Positions 26,936 to 36,645 of a DNA stretch of 64,000 bases are shown piece after piece. Within the stretch, counting starts at the first letter, position 1. Every line of letters begins with the position of its first letter. The position numbers and the translations under genes are program-made. The notes beneath the pieces are model-generated. The model made no database searches and was not told the DNA's origin. It worked only from the letters and a program-made list of their open reading frames with translations. The stretch is from NCBI RefSeq assembly GCF_002834225.1, contig NZ_NNSR01000056.1:1-64000 (forward strand), given 5' to 3'. The stretch comes from Ruminococcus bromii (GTDB taxonomy: Bacteria; Bacillota; Clostridia; Oscillospirales; Acutalibacteraceae).

Positions 26936-27978
26936 CAAACTCTGCCCTCCTTTGCAATCAGAAGCAAACGGGAAATAAGCTGTTCAATCAAAAACCTTTG
27001 GTTGACAGAAACGGATTTCAGCTTTTCATCGGTTTCAACAAGCACATCAAGGCTTTTCCGAAGTGCCTCGGTTGAAGTCCTTGAAACGGAGGTTCTCGCC
27101 CTGTTTAACACAAACGCACGGTTTTTGTAGGCAAAATCCTTTGCCACGGTTTCTTTTCTTATTCCGCACTCATCAGCAACACGCATACGATACGCGTCAA
27201 CATAGGCGGACGAAAGCGCATATAGAATGTTAATCGGCTCTTCACGCTGACAGAAAAGTATATCGAGCTTTTTAAAAGCTCTGTCACCTCTGCCGTTGAT
27301 AACATCGTCAGCCATATCATAGGTTCTCGTTTCAAGGTTTACGGTTGACAAAAGGTCGATGTCACGGTCGGTAATTTCCTCACCCTTTGCATATGCGGCA
27401 ATTTTGTTGACCTCGTTTTTCAGAAGATTTAAATCCTCGCCTACATTGGAAATTATCCTTGTGGCATTCAGGTGTGAAATCAGCTTGCCGTTTTCATTTG
27501 CCCATTTTGCAACATATTTCTCAACAATCTGCGAATTGATTTTTTCAAAGCAGCATACGCTTCCGATTTTTTCAATACGCTTTACAAGTGCATTAAACGA
27601 GTTTTTATTCTTTGAAGGAATATAAGTCGGCATTGAAACAATGAAAACAGTACCGTCCCAAGCCCTGCCTGCCAGCTCCCTAAATGTGTCAAGGTCATCC
27701 TTTAACATATTATCAAAGTATATGTCACTTGCAACAACGCAGTTTCTCTCTGCCATAAACGGTGTTTTTTGAAGTGCTGTTGCCAACTCCGAAAGGTTAA
27801 TGTCACCACTGAAGGTTTGACAGTTAAAATTATTGGGATTTTTGCCTGCAACAGCTTCCCTAAGCATTTGGGTATAGCTTTTTACAAACATCTGCTCAGT
27901 GCCGTAAATAAGATAAACAGGCGAAAAACTTTTGTTCTTGATTTGTTTTTTCAGGTCTGCTTCTGTAATGCGTGGCAT
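26935..27978 (-). CDS. holA: DNA polymerase III delta subunit
   Basis: 347 residues, the usual HolA length. FSPVYLIYGTEQMFVKSYTQML is the N-terminal family signature. The middle AAA-like domain has SMPTYIPSKNKN, and the C-terminal collar domain contains FCQREEPINILYALSSAY. The subunit opens the sliding clamp during loading onto DNA. It starts 2 bases after comEC, the usual Firmicutes order comEC-holA. Confidence 0.95.
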   Translation of the reverse strand: MPRITEADLKKQIKNKSFSPVYLIYGTEQMFVKSYTQMLREAVAGKNPNNFNCQTFSGDINLSELATALQKTPFMAERNCVVASDIYFDNMLKDDLDTFRELAGRAWDGTVFIVSMPTYIPSKNKNSFNALVKRIEKIGSVCCFEKINSQIVEKYVAKWANENGKLISHLNATRIISNVGEDLNLLKNEVNKIAAYAKGEEITDRDIDLLSTVNLETRTYDMADDVINGRGDRAFKKLDILFCQREEPINILYALSSAYVDAYRMRVADECGIRKETVAKDFAYKNRAFVLNRARTSVSRTSTEALRKSLDVLVETDEKLKSVSVNQRFLIEQLISRLLLIAKEGRV

Positions 27979-27979
27979 T

Positions 27980-30223
27980 TTATCCTCCGTTCAAATTTAC
28001 CGTTATACTGCCGTCAGCGGTTGAAATAACTGTCGGGCTGATTTCTTTTATAGAATCATAACGCTTTTGAAGCTGCTTTTCAGTTCCCGAAAATATCACG
28101 GCTTTGCATGATATCAATTCGGAATTTTCGGGTACGGAATCAATCAGCAAATAGTCGGGATTGCGATATTTTTCAGGCAGCTTTGAAACATCTCCGTGTG
28201 ACGGAACAAACAAAGCTGTCGCACTCTTCCCTTTTATATACTGGAACATTGTGTTATCTTCGCAGATTACCTCATCCGTCACCGTATCGGAAAGATTCAG
28301 CGTAAAACGCCGGTTTCCGCCGAAAGTCTGTCGGCTGTTGCCGTCAAAAGCGTTCAAAAGGTTTTGTTTTTCAATGTCACTATCATATACCAAAATATTA
28401 TTCAAGTCAAATTTTGTGACTGCAAAGCGTTCAAAAGAAGAGTATTTATTATTCTGATTTGGAATTATCATATATTCAATATCGGAATAGCTTTCGCTGA
28501 TATCGGCTGTCACATCATCTGCGCTTGCCCTGTTGCCTCCGCATGAAATCACGGAACAGCTGTCTGGACAATTTACGGTTGCAAAAACACCGTTGCCGAC
28601 ACTGTAAATTTTCATTTCACCGTTATCGGCTGTTAAAAGCACATTGAGTGAAGCACCGATTATAAGGACAGAAGCTGATAACAAAACGGAAATTTTAACA
28701 TAGAATTTTCGATTATTTATGGTAAACCATCCGCCGATTGCAAGAAAAATGCTGACGCCTATCCACACAAACCAATAGAGCGAATGGGTTTTGACTGTGC
28801 TGAACGGGAGTTGTGAAAAAGTTGACACCAACCACAAAATTGCTTTTGAACATAATCCCGAAACGAGCGCAAACGGGTATGCAAAAAATGATATAAACGG
28901 ACAGATAAAAATTACCGAAGACAGCAGAGAACATACAAGAAGTGCCGAAACAAACGGTTCACATAACAGAGAAACAAGTATGACTGTCGGGGAAATTCTG
29001 TTGAATGCAACAGCGGTTATCGGCAAAATCCACAGAAATGCAGATACTGAAACCGACAGCATATTTACGCAGATTTTAAACAGCCTTTTGATATAATAGA
29101 CAATCGTTCCGACAAAACCGTCCTTACGCTTGTTTTTGTAGTGAAAAAATCTAAGCACAGAGCGTTCAATCGGTCTTGACCACAGAATTATGCCCGTCGT
29201 TGCCGAAAATGAAAGCAGCATTCCGATATCTGCTACCGCATATGGATTGAAAGCTGTCAGGACAATTGCGGCAAAACCAAGGTTATTCAGCGAGTCGGCT
29301 ATTCTGAGATTTGACGATGCAAACGACACAATTATCATCATAATTCCGGCACGGACAACCGAATGTGCAAAGCCCGTTACAGCCATAAAAGCAATAACCG
29401 TGAATGTGGTAAAACCTGTTATTAAAAATCTGTTTTTTGTTAATTTTCTTACCAAGAACAATACAAACGAAGTGATTATAACAAGATGCATTCCCGAAAC
29501 CACTATTAAAAACGAAGTGCCTGTCAATGAAAAATCATCTTTAACGCTTGAATCAAGAGCTGTTTTCTCGCCCAAAAGAACGGCACGGCAGAGCGTTGAA
29601 TAATCCTCCGGCAACAGCATATCAAGGGAATTTTTCATTGCCCGTCTTATTGAAACCGCAAGTGAATAGAAGGTTGTTGTTTTCTCCCCTGTCGATTCGA
29701 TTTTGAAGCCGTCATAGGAATATGCTTTCAGAAAAATTCCGTGACTGATTTGAGAGTTTACATTATTCTTGTATGTATGAGCCGTGAAGTTGACCTTTTC
29801 AAAGGGCTCTGCATCAACATTTGTATATGAAATAATTTGAATTTTCGCATCTGACGGCTGACCGTTGATTTTGTCGGTTTTGATTACGAAGCTGCATGAT
29901 GAATCGGTGGTAATGATTTCATCACAGATATATCCGCTTGCTGTAATTTCTTTATCAGAATAATTATTTATGACCGTGTTGTTAATATATTCGGAATAGC
30001 CGATTATATTGCCCGCAGAATATATTACAGCAAAAGCAAATACGCACAGCGACTTGCCGAATGATTTATTTTTCTTTGAAATAATTAAGAATATACCTAC
30101 TGCAACGGATAACACTCCTAACGAGCCGATTATTGCAAAGACAATTTCGTTAAAATCGGAATAAAAAACGGCTGAAAGGACAAACAGGAAAGTAAATCCT
30201 ATAAGTCCAAACAGCCGTTTCAT
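27980..30223 (-). CDS. comEC: DNA-uptake channel ComEC/Rec2 with degenerate MBL domain
   Basis: 747 residues from the ATG with AAGGA upstream. It has an N-terminal DUF4131 region with two helices, then the competence domain (LLGEKTALDSSVKDDFSLTGTS, SGMHLVIITSF, GFAHSVVRAGIMMIIV) with about eight helices. The last 230 residues align in position with the metallo-beta-lactamase domain, but the HxDxDH motif is absent. IIPNQNNKYSS stands where SHxDxDH is expected, and SVGNGVF replaces DVGQGD. ComEC moves single-stranded DNA across the membrane. Whether this one is functional is uncertain. Confidence 0.9.
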   Translation of the reverse strand: MKRLFGLIGFTFLFVLSAVFYSDFNEIVFAIIGSLGVLSVAVGIFLIISKKNKSFGKSLCVFAFAVIYSAGNIIGYSEYINNTVINNYSDKEITASGYICDEIITTDSSCSFVIKTDKINGQPSDAKIQIISYTNVDAEPFEKVNFTAHTYKNNVNSQISHGIFLKAYSYDGFKIESTGEKTTTFYSLAVSIRRAMKNSLDMLLPEDYSTLCRAVLLGEKTALDSSVKDDFSLTGTSFLIVVSGMHLVIITSFVLFLVRKLTKNRFLITGFTTFTVIAFMAVTGFAHSVVRAGIMMIIVSFASSNLRIADSLNNLGFAAIVLTAFNPYAVADIGMLLSFSATTGIILWSRPIERSVLRFFHYKNKRKDGFVGTIVYYIKRLFKICVNMLSVSVSAFLWILPITAVAFNRISPTVILVSLLCEPFVSALLVCSLLSSVIFICPFISFFAYPFALVSGLCSKAILWLVSTFSQLPFSTVKTHSLYWFVWIGVSIFLAIGGWFTINNRKFYVKISVLLSASVLIIGASLNVLLTADNGEMKIYSVGNGVFATVNCPDSCSVISCGGNRASADDVTADISESYSDIEYMIIPNQNNKYSSFERFAVTKFDLNNILVYDSDIEKQNLLNAFDGNSRQTFGGNRRFTLNLSDTVTDEVICEDNTMFQYIKGKSATALFVPSHGDVSKLPEKYRNPDYLLIDSVPENSELISCKAVIFSGTEKQLQKRYDSIKEISPTVISTADGSITVNLNGG

Positions 30224-30235
30224 AAAAATCAATCC

Positions 30236-30763
30236 TTATTCAGTAATCATTTTTTTAATATAATTATACACTCGGTTACCATTCAATCCTTTTTTGCAAT
30301 AAAAAGAATATTTATAATTGTTATCATTATATTCTCCTACTACAATTTTACCTTTTTCATTTACAAAATTCGCACCCTTAATTTCAAAAGTCGCCATTGT
30401 GGGAGAAAGTCCGTTTGTATTGACTCCGCTGAGATTTTCACTGTTTTTTACAGCATAGCTGACAGCCTTGCGCAAGGTCACAGTATTGTCAGAGGCAGAT
30501 TTATCTAACGAACAAACCACTTCGATCGCCGTGTATGGAATAGCTCTTACACTTACAATATTTTTCAAACTTTCGCCAAACTTAATTCCGGAAATTTCTT
30601 CCGCTTTATCAATACTCGCTCCGCAATCTTCCCACTTTTTCAAAGTAACATCTACGGAAGGATTCACGGTTTCAGAGGTACTTGGTGCAGGTAAATCAGA
30701 GCAGGAACATAGAATACATACCGCTGTCAACACAAAAGCAAGGCATAAACATACTTTTTTCAT
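30236..30763 (-). CDS. Putative lipoprotein, unknown function
   Basis: 175 residues. The N-terminus has a lysine pair, a hydrophobic core and the lipobox-like ILCSC, so it is probably lipid-anchored. The mature part shows no family I recognise. It has its own strong promoter and lies 12 bases before comEC, so it could be the first gene of the comEC-holA-rnmV operon. Confidence 0.7.
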   Translation of the reverse strand: MKKVCLCLAFVLTAVCILCSCSDLPAPSTSETVNPSVDVTLKKWEDCGASIDKAEEISGIKFGESLKNIVSVRAIPYTAIEVVCSLDKSASDNTVTLRKAVSYAVKNSENLSGVNTNGLSPTMATFEIKGANFVNEKGKIVVGEYNDNNYKYSFYCKKGLNGNRVYNYIKKMITE

Positions 30764-30862
30764 AATGGCATCTCCTTTTATTATTTATTTGGTTATTTTT
30801 ATCTACAAAAAAACAATTAGTCCATTTTTATTACTTCAAGTATATCATTTTTTGGTATTTTT

Positions 30863-30891
30863 ATAATATCATATAGAATTTCATTTGTCAA
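30863..30891 (-). promoter_or_regulatory. Strong sigma-A promoter before the lipoprotein
   Basis: Perfect TTGACA (30891-30886), 17-base spacer and TATTAT (30868-30863) on the minus strand, about 100 bases before the ATG. Confidence 0.75.
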
Positions 30892-31045
30892 TATAAATAT
30901 TATTTTTTAAAAATATTTATATTTTTGTTTATTTTGCTGCTATCTCTTCTCATTAAATTATCTATTCACCACTGTTTCTATTCAATTATTTATAAGTTGA
31001 ACAATTTCTACACTTTAATTTTTACACTTTATATCTATGGTATAA
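30892..31045. other. AT-rich intergenic stretch
   Basis: Very AT-rich sequence between the lipoprotein promoter and the phosphoribosyltransferase terminator. I see no open frame, repeat or structured element that I can support. Confidence 0.5.
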
Positions 31046-31106
31046 AAAAGGAAAACAGCCGTCAAAATATGCGGACGGTATAATCTGCACACTTCAACAG
31101 CTGTTT
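31046..31106 (-). terminator. Terminator of the phosphoribosyltransferase gene
   Basis: On the minus strand an outer aaacagc/gctgttt stem encloses an inner ccgtc/gacgg hairpin, followed by TTTCCTTTTTT. Confidence 0.7.
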
Positions 31107-31132
31107 AAATTTGATTTTATAATTACTCAGTA

Positions 31133-31669
31133 TTACTTAAAGAAAAGCGGAAGTTCGCTGAGGAATATAATGTCATCTCTGTCCTTAGCGTCACCTTCGG
31201 CAAGGACTGATGCCCTGCCAACGATATTTGCGCCTGTTTTTTCAACGAGCGTTTCAAGAGCGTGAAGACTTTCGCCTGTTGAAATTACATCATCAACAAG
31301 AAGAACTCTCTTGCCGTTGAGAAGATTTACATCATCTTCGCCGAGGTAGAGTTTCTGTTCGTTTTTTGTTGTGATTGAATTAACGGTCACTCCGATAGGA
31401 TTGCCCATATAAACCTTAACGCTTTTTCTTGCGACAACATAGTTTCTGCAGCCCTGACGAGCCATTTCATAGCAAAGCGGAATACCCTTTGCTTCGGCAG
31501 TCACAACAACATCGTGTTCGGGAACACGCTTGAGGAGTTCTCTTGCGGCAACCTCTGTCATCTCAATGTCACCAAACATAATAAATGCGGCAATATCAAG
31601 CTTATCGTTTACAGGGAATTTTCTGAGTTCTCTGTCAAGTCCTTCAATGTTAATCTTATATGTATCCAT
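31133..31669 (-). CDS. Phosphoribosyltransferase (adenine phosphoribosyltransferase-like)
   Basis: 178 residues of the type I PRTase fold. The PRPP-binding loop is VLLVDDVISTGESLHAL (near 122), preceded by VVVTAEAKGIPLCYEMA and ARKSVKVYMG. The order of motifs resembles Apt/Xpt and the clostridial 'phosphoribosyltransferase family protein' rather than PyrE. The base used cannot be decided by eye. It starts 15 bases after the HIT gene. Confidence 0.85.
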   Translation of the reverse strand: MDTYKINIEGLDRELRKFPVNDKLDIAAFIMFGDIEMTEVAARELLKRVPEHDVVVTAEAKGIPLCYEMARQGCRNYVVARKSVKVYMGNPIGVTVNSITTKNEQKLYLGEDDVNLLNGKRVLLVDDVISTGESLHALETLVEKTGANIVGRASVLAEGDAKDRDDIIFLSELPLFFK

Positions 31670-31684
31670 TATTGCAGTCCCCTT

Positions 31685-32026
31685 TTACGCCATTGTGCCA
31701 TTGAGCTTTTTGCCGCCGAGGATGTGGAAATGCATATGCTTTACGCTCTGACAGCCGTCCTCGCCGCAGTTATTTACAATACGGTATCCGTTTGTAAGTC
31801 CGAGTGATTTTGTAATTTCGGGAATTTTAGTGAAAATGTGAGCAATATTGCCGACATTTCCTTCATTAACTGCGTCTGCACAGCAGATGTGTTCCTTTGG
31901 AATTACAAGCACATGAACGGGAGCCTGTGGTTCAAGATCATAGAAAGCGAGAATTTTTTCGTCTTCATAAACTTTTTTTGACGGAATTGAGCCGTCAACG
32001 ATTTTGCAGAAAATACAATCTGACAT
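31685..32026 (-). CDS. HIT-family nucleotide hydrolase (HinT-like)
   Basis: 113 residues with the full HIT motif HMHFHILGG near residue 97 and the N-terminal DCIFCKIVDGSIPS zinc-type Cys pair of HinT proteins. These enzymes hydrolyse adenosine phosphoramidates. It precedes the phosphoribosyltransferase gene in a two-gene unit, which fits nucleotide salvage. Confidence 0.93.
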   Translation of the reverse strand: MSDCIFCKIVDGSIPSKKVYEDEKILAFYDLEPQAPVHVLVIPKEHICCADAVNEGNVGNIAHIFTKIPEITKSLGLTNGYRIVNNCGEDGCQSVKHMHFHILGGKKLNGTMA

Positions 32027-32139
32027 TTTAATTCAACCTCTCAATATAATTTATTTTCCGTATCAGAAATATTTAAAATACAACAAATATCATACCAAAG
32101 TTATTGTACAACCAAATCACTTTTCGGTCAATACTGCCG

Positions 32140-32865
32140 TCATTTTTTGGCTGTAATTTTCTTTTCTTCACCTTTAAGAAGTCTTTTGATGTTTTCTTTG
32201 TGCTTTACAAGAACGAAAACGCCGATTAAAAGAGCCGCCGCAGTTGAGAAAATTACATATGTAAGAGAATAATCCTTGTAAATTATGAAGTCAAAGATAA
32301 ATGTCATTGCAAAGGTGTAAGGCGCATAGAGAATCGCACAGAGAACACTTGCAAGTGATATGATTTTTGAGCAGAGGAAGATAATTAGAAAAGTTACAAT
32401 AATTGCGATAAATACACGCCAATCCTCTGTCAGCATAAGAGCGGCGGCGGTTACAACACCCTTACCGCCCTTAAAGTGAAAATACACGGGGTATGAATGT
32501 CCGAGAATACAGAAAATACCTGCAACATATTTTCCGCAGTTGATAAGCTCGTTTATAAAAACAGGGCTTTCACCCTGAAATGCAACCGATGCAAACGAAA
32601 AGATGAAACCACCGATAAGCACGGCGATAATACACTTCAGTGCGTCACACACAATGGTGATAATTGCCGGAACTTTACCGACACTGCGCAGTACATTTGT
32701 AAAGCCTGCATTGCCGCTGCCCATTTGACGGATATCCTTTTTACCCTTTGTCACAATGCCTGTGACAAGAACAGCCGTGTTGATACTGCCGAGAAGATAC
32801 GCAATCAATGCCGAAAGCAGAATCATCCACCAACAGTTTGCTAAAATTGCCGAAATATGCTCCAT
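32140..32865 (-). CDS. plsY: Glycerol-3-phosphate acyltransferase PlsY
   Basis: 241 residues with five or six membrane helices. Family motifs are AYLLGSINTAVLV, DIRQMGSGNAGFTNVLRS and HSYPVYFHFKGGKGVVTA. PlsY transfers the acyl group from acyl-phosphate to glycerol-3-phosphate, the first step of phospholipid synthesis. Its ATG overlaps the TAA of der (TAATG), indicating translational coupling. The tail after the last helix is lysine-rich. Confidence 0.95.
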   Translation of the reverse strand: MEHISAILANCWWMILLSALIAYLLGSINTAVLVTGIVTKGKKDIRQMGSGNAGFTNVLRSVGKVPAIITIVCDALKCIIAVLIGGFIFSFASVAFQGESPVFINELINCGKYVAGIFCILGHSYPVYFHFKGGKGVVTAAALMLTEDWRVFIAIIVTFLIIFLCSKIISLASVLCAILYAPYTFAMTFIFDFIIYKDYSLTYVIFSTAAALLIGVFVLVKHKENIKRLLKGEEKKITAKK

Positions 32866-34187
32866 TACTTTTCTCCTCTCTCTCTTACCACAATTTTGAT
32901 CGGCGTACCCTCAAGAGCAAAAGCCTCACGGATTCTGTTTTCAAGATAACGCTGATATGAGAAGTGGAAAAGCTGTGCATTGTTGCAGAAGAAAACGAAT
33001 GTCGGCGGTTTTACGGAAGCCTGAGTCATATAGAAAATTTTAAGTCGCTTACCCTTGTCCGACGGCGGCTGAACTCTTGTTGTAGCCTGTGCAAGAAGTT
33101 CGTTGAGCATACCTGTTCTGATTCTGCGGTTTGCGCTGTCATTACAGCTTATGATATATTCAAACAGCCTGTCGATACGCATACCTGTTTTTGCGGAAAT
33201 AAATACCTTTGGCGCATATGACATAAAAGCAAAATCTGCGTCAAGCTTTTTGCGGAACTCCTGCATTGTCTTATCGTTCTTTTCGACAGCGTCCCACTTG
33301 TTTACGGCAATTACACACGCTCTGCCTGCCTCATGCGCAAGACCTGCAACCTTGGTATCCTGTTCTGTAACACCCTCTGTCGCATCGATCATAATAACGC
33401 ACACATCACTGCGTTCAATCGCCATTTTTGCACGAATAATACTGTATTTTTCGATATTATCATAGATTTTGCTCTGACGGCGGAGTCCTGCGGTATCGGT
33501 AAAGTTGAATTTTCCGTACTTGTTTTCAACAAGCGTGTCGATTGTGTCACGGGTTGTGCCTGCTATATCAGACACAATACAGCGTTCCTCGTTTGTAATT
33601 TTGTTTACAAGAGATGACTTGCCTGCGTTCGGCTTGCCGATTACCGCAACATTGATAATTGTGCCGTCATCTTCCGCATTTTCATCATAATCAAAGCTTG
33701 AAAAAGCCTTGTCTAAAAGGTCGCCCGTACCGTAACCGTGAACGGCTGAAACCTCGATAGGATCGCCTAAACCGAGATTGTAAAACTCATAGAATTCAGG
33801 TGACGGTTCGCCGAGTGTGTCACACTTGTTTACACAAAGCACAACAGGCTTGCCCGACTTCTGGAGCATCTGTGCAACATCCATATCCGTTGCCACCATG
33901 CCCGACTTGCAGTCTGTTACAAGAATAATAACATTAGCCGTGTCGATTGCAAGCTGAGCCTGACGGCGCATCTGCACAAGAATAATATCATCTGATTTCG
34001 GTTCAATACCGCCTGTGTCAACAATAAAGGCAGTTTTTCCGCACCATTCCACCTCACCGTATATTCTGTCACGGGTAACACCGGGAGTATCGTCAACAAT
34101 TGACAATCTCTGACCGATGAGTTTATTGAAAAGCGTTGACTTTCCCACATTTGGTCTGCCGACAACGGCAATTACGGGTTTGTTCAT
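32865..34187 (-). CDS. der: Ribosome biogenesis GTPase Der (EngA)
   Basis: 440 residues from the ATG seven codons into the open frame, where AGGA precedes it. There are two tandem GTPase domains: GRPNVGKST (G1), DTPGVTRD, DTGG and NKCD in the first; GKPNAGKSS, DTAG and NKWD in the second. A C-terminal KH-like domain follows. Der is needed for 50S subunit assembly. It lies 4 bases after the DUF512 gene and overlaps plsY. Confidence 0.97.
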   Translation of the reverse strand: MNKPVIAVVGRPNVGKSTLFNKLIGQRLSIVDDTPGVTRDRIYGEVEWCGKTAFIVDTGGIEPKSDDIILVQMRRQAQLAIDTANVIILVTDCKSGMVATDMDVAQMLQKSGKPVVLCVNKCDTLGEPSPEFYEFYNLGLGDPIEVSAVHGYGTGDLLDKAFSSFDYDENAEDDGTIINVAVIGKPNAGKSSLVNKITNEERCIVSDIAGTTRDTIDTLVENKYGKFNFTDTAGLRRQSKIYDNIEKYSIIRAKMAIERSDVCVIMIDATEGVTEQDTKVAGLAHEAGRACVIAVNKWDAVEKNDKTMQEFRKKLDADFAFMSYAPKVFISAKTGMRIDRLFEYIISCNDSANRRIRTGMLNELLAQATTRVQPPSDKGKRLKIFYMTQASVKPPTFVFFCNNAQLFHFSYQRYLENRIREAFALEGTPIKIVVRERGEK

Positions 34188-34191
34188 CTTA

Positions 34192-35499
34192 TCAGTCCTT
34201 TCCTGCAATTACAGCCTCTACAAGGTCGTTTCCGTTGTTATTGACGGGAACAAGAGTTACACCGAGTTCCCGTTCAACATCATCTGTTGAAACATCATCA
34301 AGAAACAAATCGTTTTCAAAACGGAGCATTGATGACGTGATAATAAGCCTGTCACCAAGGTCATCGTCACGGAGCTGATCAATAAGATCACCGCCCGTGA
34401 CAAGTCCCGACACATTTACTCCGCCGCCGAAAAAGTTGTTCTTAATCGCCCTTGTATTTATAGTTATATTCGGGAATTTTTCGTTAATCATCGACATAAT
34501 CCGCTTCATGTACGGAAACACACCCTCGCCGCAGGCAATTGTTACCTTATGGCAAAGGCTTTCGTCTGCATCAAGCTCTTCAAGCTTCCAGCCGACATCA
34601 TCGGTCAGATACGCAATCATACCGATTCCGTCCTCAAGAGCGGAAAAGTCCTCATAAAATTCAGGTGACGGGATTTCTCTTTCGGCAAGGAGGTAAAATT
34701 CATCACCCGGAAAGAAAATTCGTCTGCCGTGCTTTTTGACGCACTCATCACCCATTTTTTCAATTATATCAATTGTCTGCCCTGCCGTTTCCTTATTATA
34801 AGGAACAAGCGGATAAAGGTTTTCACGGTAGCGTGTAAGTCCTACAGGAACAATCGCAGTCATATTAACACCGAGGTTTTCAAGATCGGTCAATGTTCTG
34901 ACAAGCTCGTCACCGTCATTGATTCCCGGACAGGAAACAATTTGACAGTTAAGCGTTATTCCTGCGTCTGCAAAGCGTTTGAGATATTTTAGCGTATCGC
35001 CCGCAAAGCGGTTATTCATCATCTTGCAACGAAGCTCGGGGTTTGTTGTGTGAACCGACACATTTATCGGGCTTATGTGCATTTTTATAATTCGGTCAAT
35101 TTCGTGCTCTGTAATATTTGTCAGCGTGATATAGTTGCCGAACAAAAACGAAAGTCGGCTGTCATCGTCCTTGAAATAGAGCGACTCACGCATTCCCTTC
35201 GGAAGCTGGTCAATAAAGCAGAAAATGCACTTGTTGCGGCACGAATGCTGTTTGTCCATAAGATAGGTTTCAAACTCAAGACCGATTTCCTCATATTCGC
35301 CCTTGGTCATTTCTATGGTACGAACATTTTTGTCCTCATCCTCAACCTCAAGAGTAAGCTTGCGATTTACCTGATAAAATCGGTAATCGAGAACATCGAC
35401 AATCTCGTTTGAATTGATTGAAAGAAGGGTTTCTCCCTTTTTTATTCCTGCTTTGTCGGCATGACTGCCGATTGTGACATCATAAATTTTAACAGCCAC
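34192..35499 (-). CDS. DUF512-family protein with PDZ and radical SAM-like domains
   Basis: 435 residues from a GTG start with AGGTGA five bases upstream. The frame is open ten codons further. An N-terminal PDZ-like domain (GSHADKAGIKKGETLLSINS) leads to a cluster motif CRNKCIFCFIDQLPKGMRESLYFKDDD, then the DUF512 region with NFFGGGVNVSGLVTGGDL. This is the clostridial family usually encoded just before der, as here. Its reaction is unknown. Confidence 0.9.
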   Translation of the reverse strand: MAVKIYDVTIGSHADKAGIKKGETLLSINSNEIVDVLDYRFYQVNRKLTLEVEDEDKNVRTIEMTKGEYEEIGLEFETYLMDKQHSCRNKCIFCFIDQLPKGMRESLYFKDDDSRLSFLFGNYITLTNITEHEIDRIIKMHISPINVSVHTTNPELRCKMMNNRFAGDTLKYLKRFADAGITLNCQIVSCPGINDGDELVRTLTDLENLGVNMTAIVPVGLTRYRENLYPLVPYNKETAGQTIDIIEKMGDECVKKHGRRIFFPGDEFYLLAEREIPSPEFYEDFSALEDGIGMIAYLTDDVGWKLEELDADESLCHKVTIACGEGVFPYMKRIMSMINEKFPNITINTRAIKNNFFGGGVNVSGLVTGGDLIDQLRDDDLGDRLIITSSMLRFENDLFLDDVSTDDVERELGVTLVPVNNNGNDLVEAVIAGKD

Positions 35500-35608
35500 A
35501 CCTTCACCTCGCAAAAGATTTTTATACACACATTTATTTTACACAAAACAGCGTTTTTAATCAACAGATTTGCAGATTGTTTTGAATAATTCGTAAATTT
35601 TGCAAAAC

Positions 35609-35635
35609 AAAAGGGCGAACAGATAACTGCCGCCC
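35609..35635 (-). terminator. Terminator of the DUF177-rpmF unit
   Basis: On the minus strand gggcg-gCAG-ttat-CTG-ttcgccc forms a hairpin followed by TTTTGTTTTG, 20 bases after the rpmF stop. Confidence 0.8.
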
Positions 35636-35655
35636 GTAATGCTTGTAATAAAAAA

Positions 35656-35844
35656 TTACTGTTCATCTTTCTTTACAACAACCTGTCTGCCGTTGTACAT
35701 ACCACAGTTTGTGCAAGCCTTGTGAGCTGCTGTTAATTCACCGCAGTTAGGACAAGCAGTAAGTTCAGGAGCATTGATCTTCCATACTGTTGAACGTCTT
35801 GAGCTCTTTCTTGCGTGTGATGTTTTGTTCTTGGGTACTGCCAT
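35656..35844 (-). CDS. rpmF: 50S ribosomal protein L32
   Basis: 62 residues, starting MAVPKNKTSHARKSSRRS. The zinc-binding form is present, with CPNC and CTNC. GGAGG is 6-7 bases upstream. It follows the DUF177 gene, the near-universal arrangement in Firmicutes. Confidence 0.97.
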   Translation of the reverse strand: MAVPKNKTSHARKSSRRSTVWKINAPELTACPNCGELTAAHKACTNCGMYNGRQVVVKKDEQ

Positions 35845-35871
35845 TACAAAAACCTCCTTACAAAATTTATC

Positions 35872-36366
35872 TTAGTCAATCAACTGTTTAAGTATCTCAA
35901 GTCTTGGATCCGTTTGACGCTTATCACAGGAACATTCACCGTTGTTGAGGTTTTGTCCGCAAATCTGACACAGACCTTTGCAATCGTCCCTGCAAAGATT
36001 CTTTGACGGGAGCGAAAGAAAAATGTCAGAAATTACAACATCATCAAGCTCGAGTGTAAAATCAGGTGTTTCAATATAGTCGTCATTGTCCTCATCGGCA
36101 AGAGTCTGAATAAGCCTGTGTTCAAAGCTCATATTCATCTCTCTTGTATAAGGCTCACCGCAACGGTCACAGTCACGGCTGTAATCAAAGTGTGCGTTGA
36201 TTACAAGAGTAATCAAACTTGCTCTGTTTGTTGCTTTAGCAGTCACGACAACGGGAGTTTTGAATGGATAAACTCCGTCAACATCAAGACCTGACAAGTC
36301 AAGGTTATATTCAACTTGTTTTTCTTCACCGTCATTCTGAAAGACGGATTTAAGCTCAAAAAGCAT
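35872..36366 (-). CDS. DUF177 (YceD-like) protein
   Basis: 164 residues from the ATG with GAGGTG five bases upstream; nine more codons are open. The DUF177 region carries CDRCGEPY and a second Cys cluster (CRDDCKGLCQICGQNLNNGEC) typical of zinc-binding YceD proteins. The family is linked to 23S rRNA or ribosome metabolism and is encoded before rpmF, as here. Confidence 0.92.
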   Translation of the reverse strand: MLFELKSVFQNDGEEKQVEYNLDLSGLDVDGVYPFKTPVVVTAKATNRASLITLVINAHFDYSRDCDRCGEPYTREMNMSFEHRLIQTLADEDNDDYIETPDFTLELDDVVISDIFLSLPSKNLCRDDCKGLCQICGQNLNNGECSCDKRQTDPRLEILKQLID

Positions 36367-36413
36367 ATCTGCACCTCTTGACAGCATAGACACATATTAA
36401 AACGCTGTTTATT

Positions 36414-36442
36414 ATTATACAAAAGGATTGTCCCTTTGTCAA
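36414..36442 (-). promoter_or_regulatory. Promoter of the DUF177-rpmF unit
   Basis: TTGACA (36442-36437), 17 bases, TATAAT (36419-36414): a consensus promoter on the minus strand, about 48 bases before the DUF177 ATG. Confidence 0.85.
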
Positions 36443-36612
36443 CTAAAAAATACAAGAAAATAGGCTGTTTTTTTTGAGAATTTATGACAATGTTAGCTAA
36501 TTTTCCTATATAGAATTTTAAGCCTGCAAGGTTGTTCAAGAAGTTACTTTGCACTTGATTTTCGGTTTTCATTATACCCCTTAAACATATATAATGCAAT
36601 AATAAATTGCAG

Positions 36613-36641
36613 TTGACATAAAGCGGAATTTGTGATAGCAT
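36613..36641 (+). promoter_or_regulatory. Promoter of the queuosine salvage operon
   Basis: TTGACA (36613-36618), 17 bases, TAGCAT (36636-36641). Transcription would begin close to 36648, at the first bases of the riboswitch. Confidence 0.8.
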
Positions 36642-36645
36642 ACTG

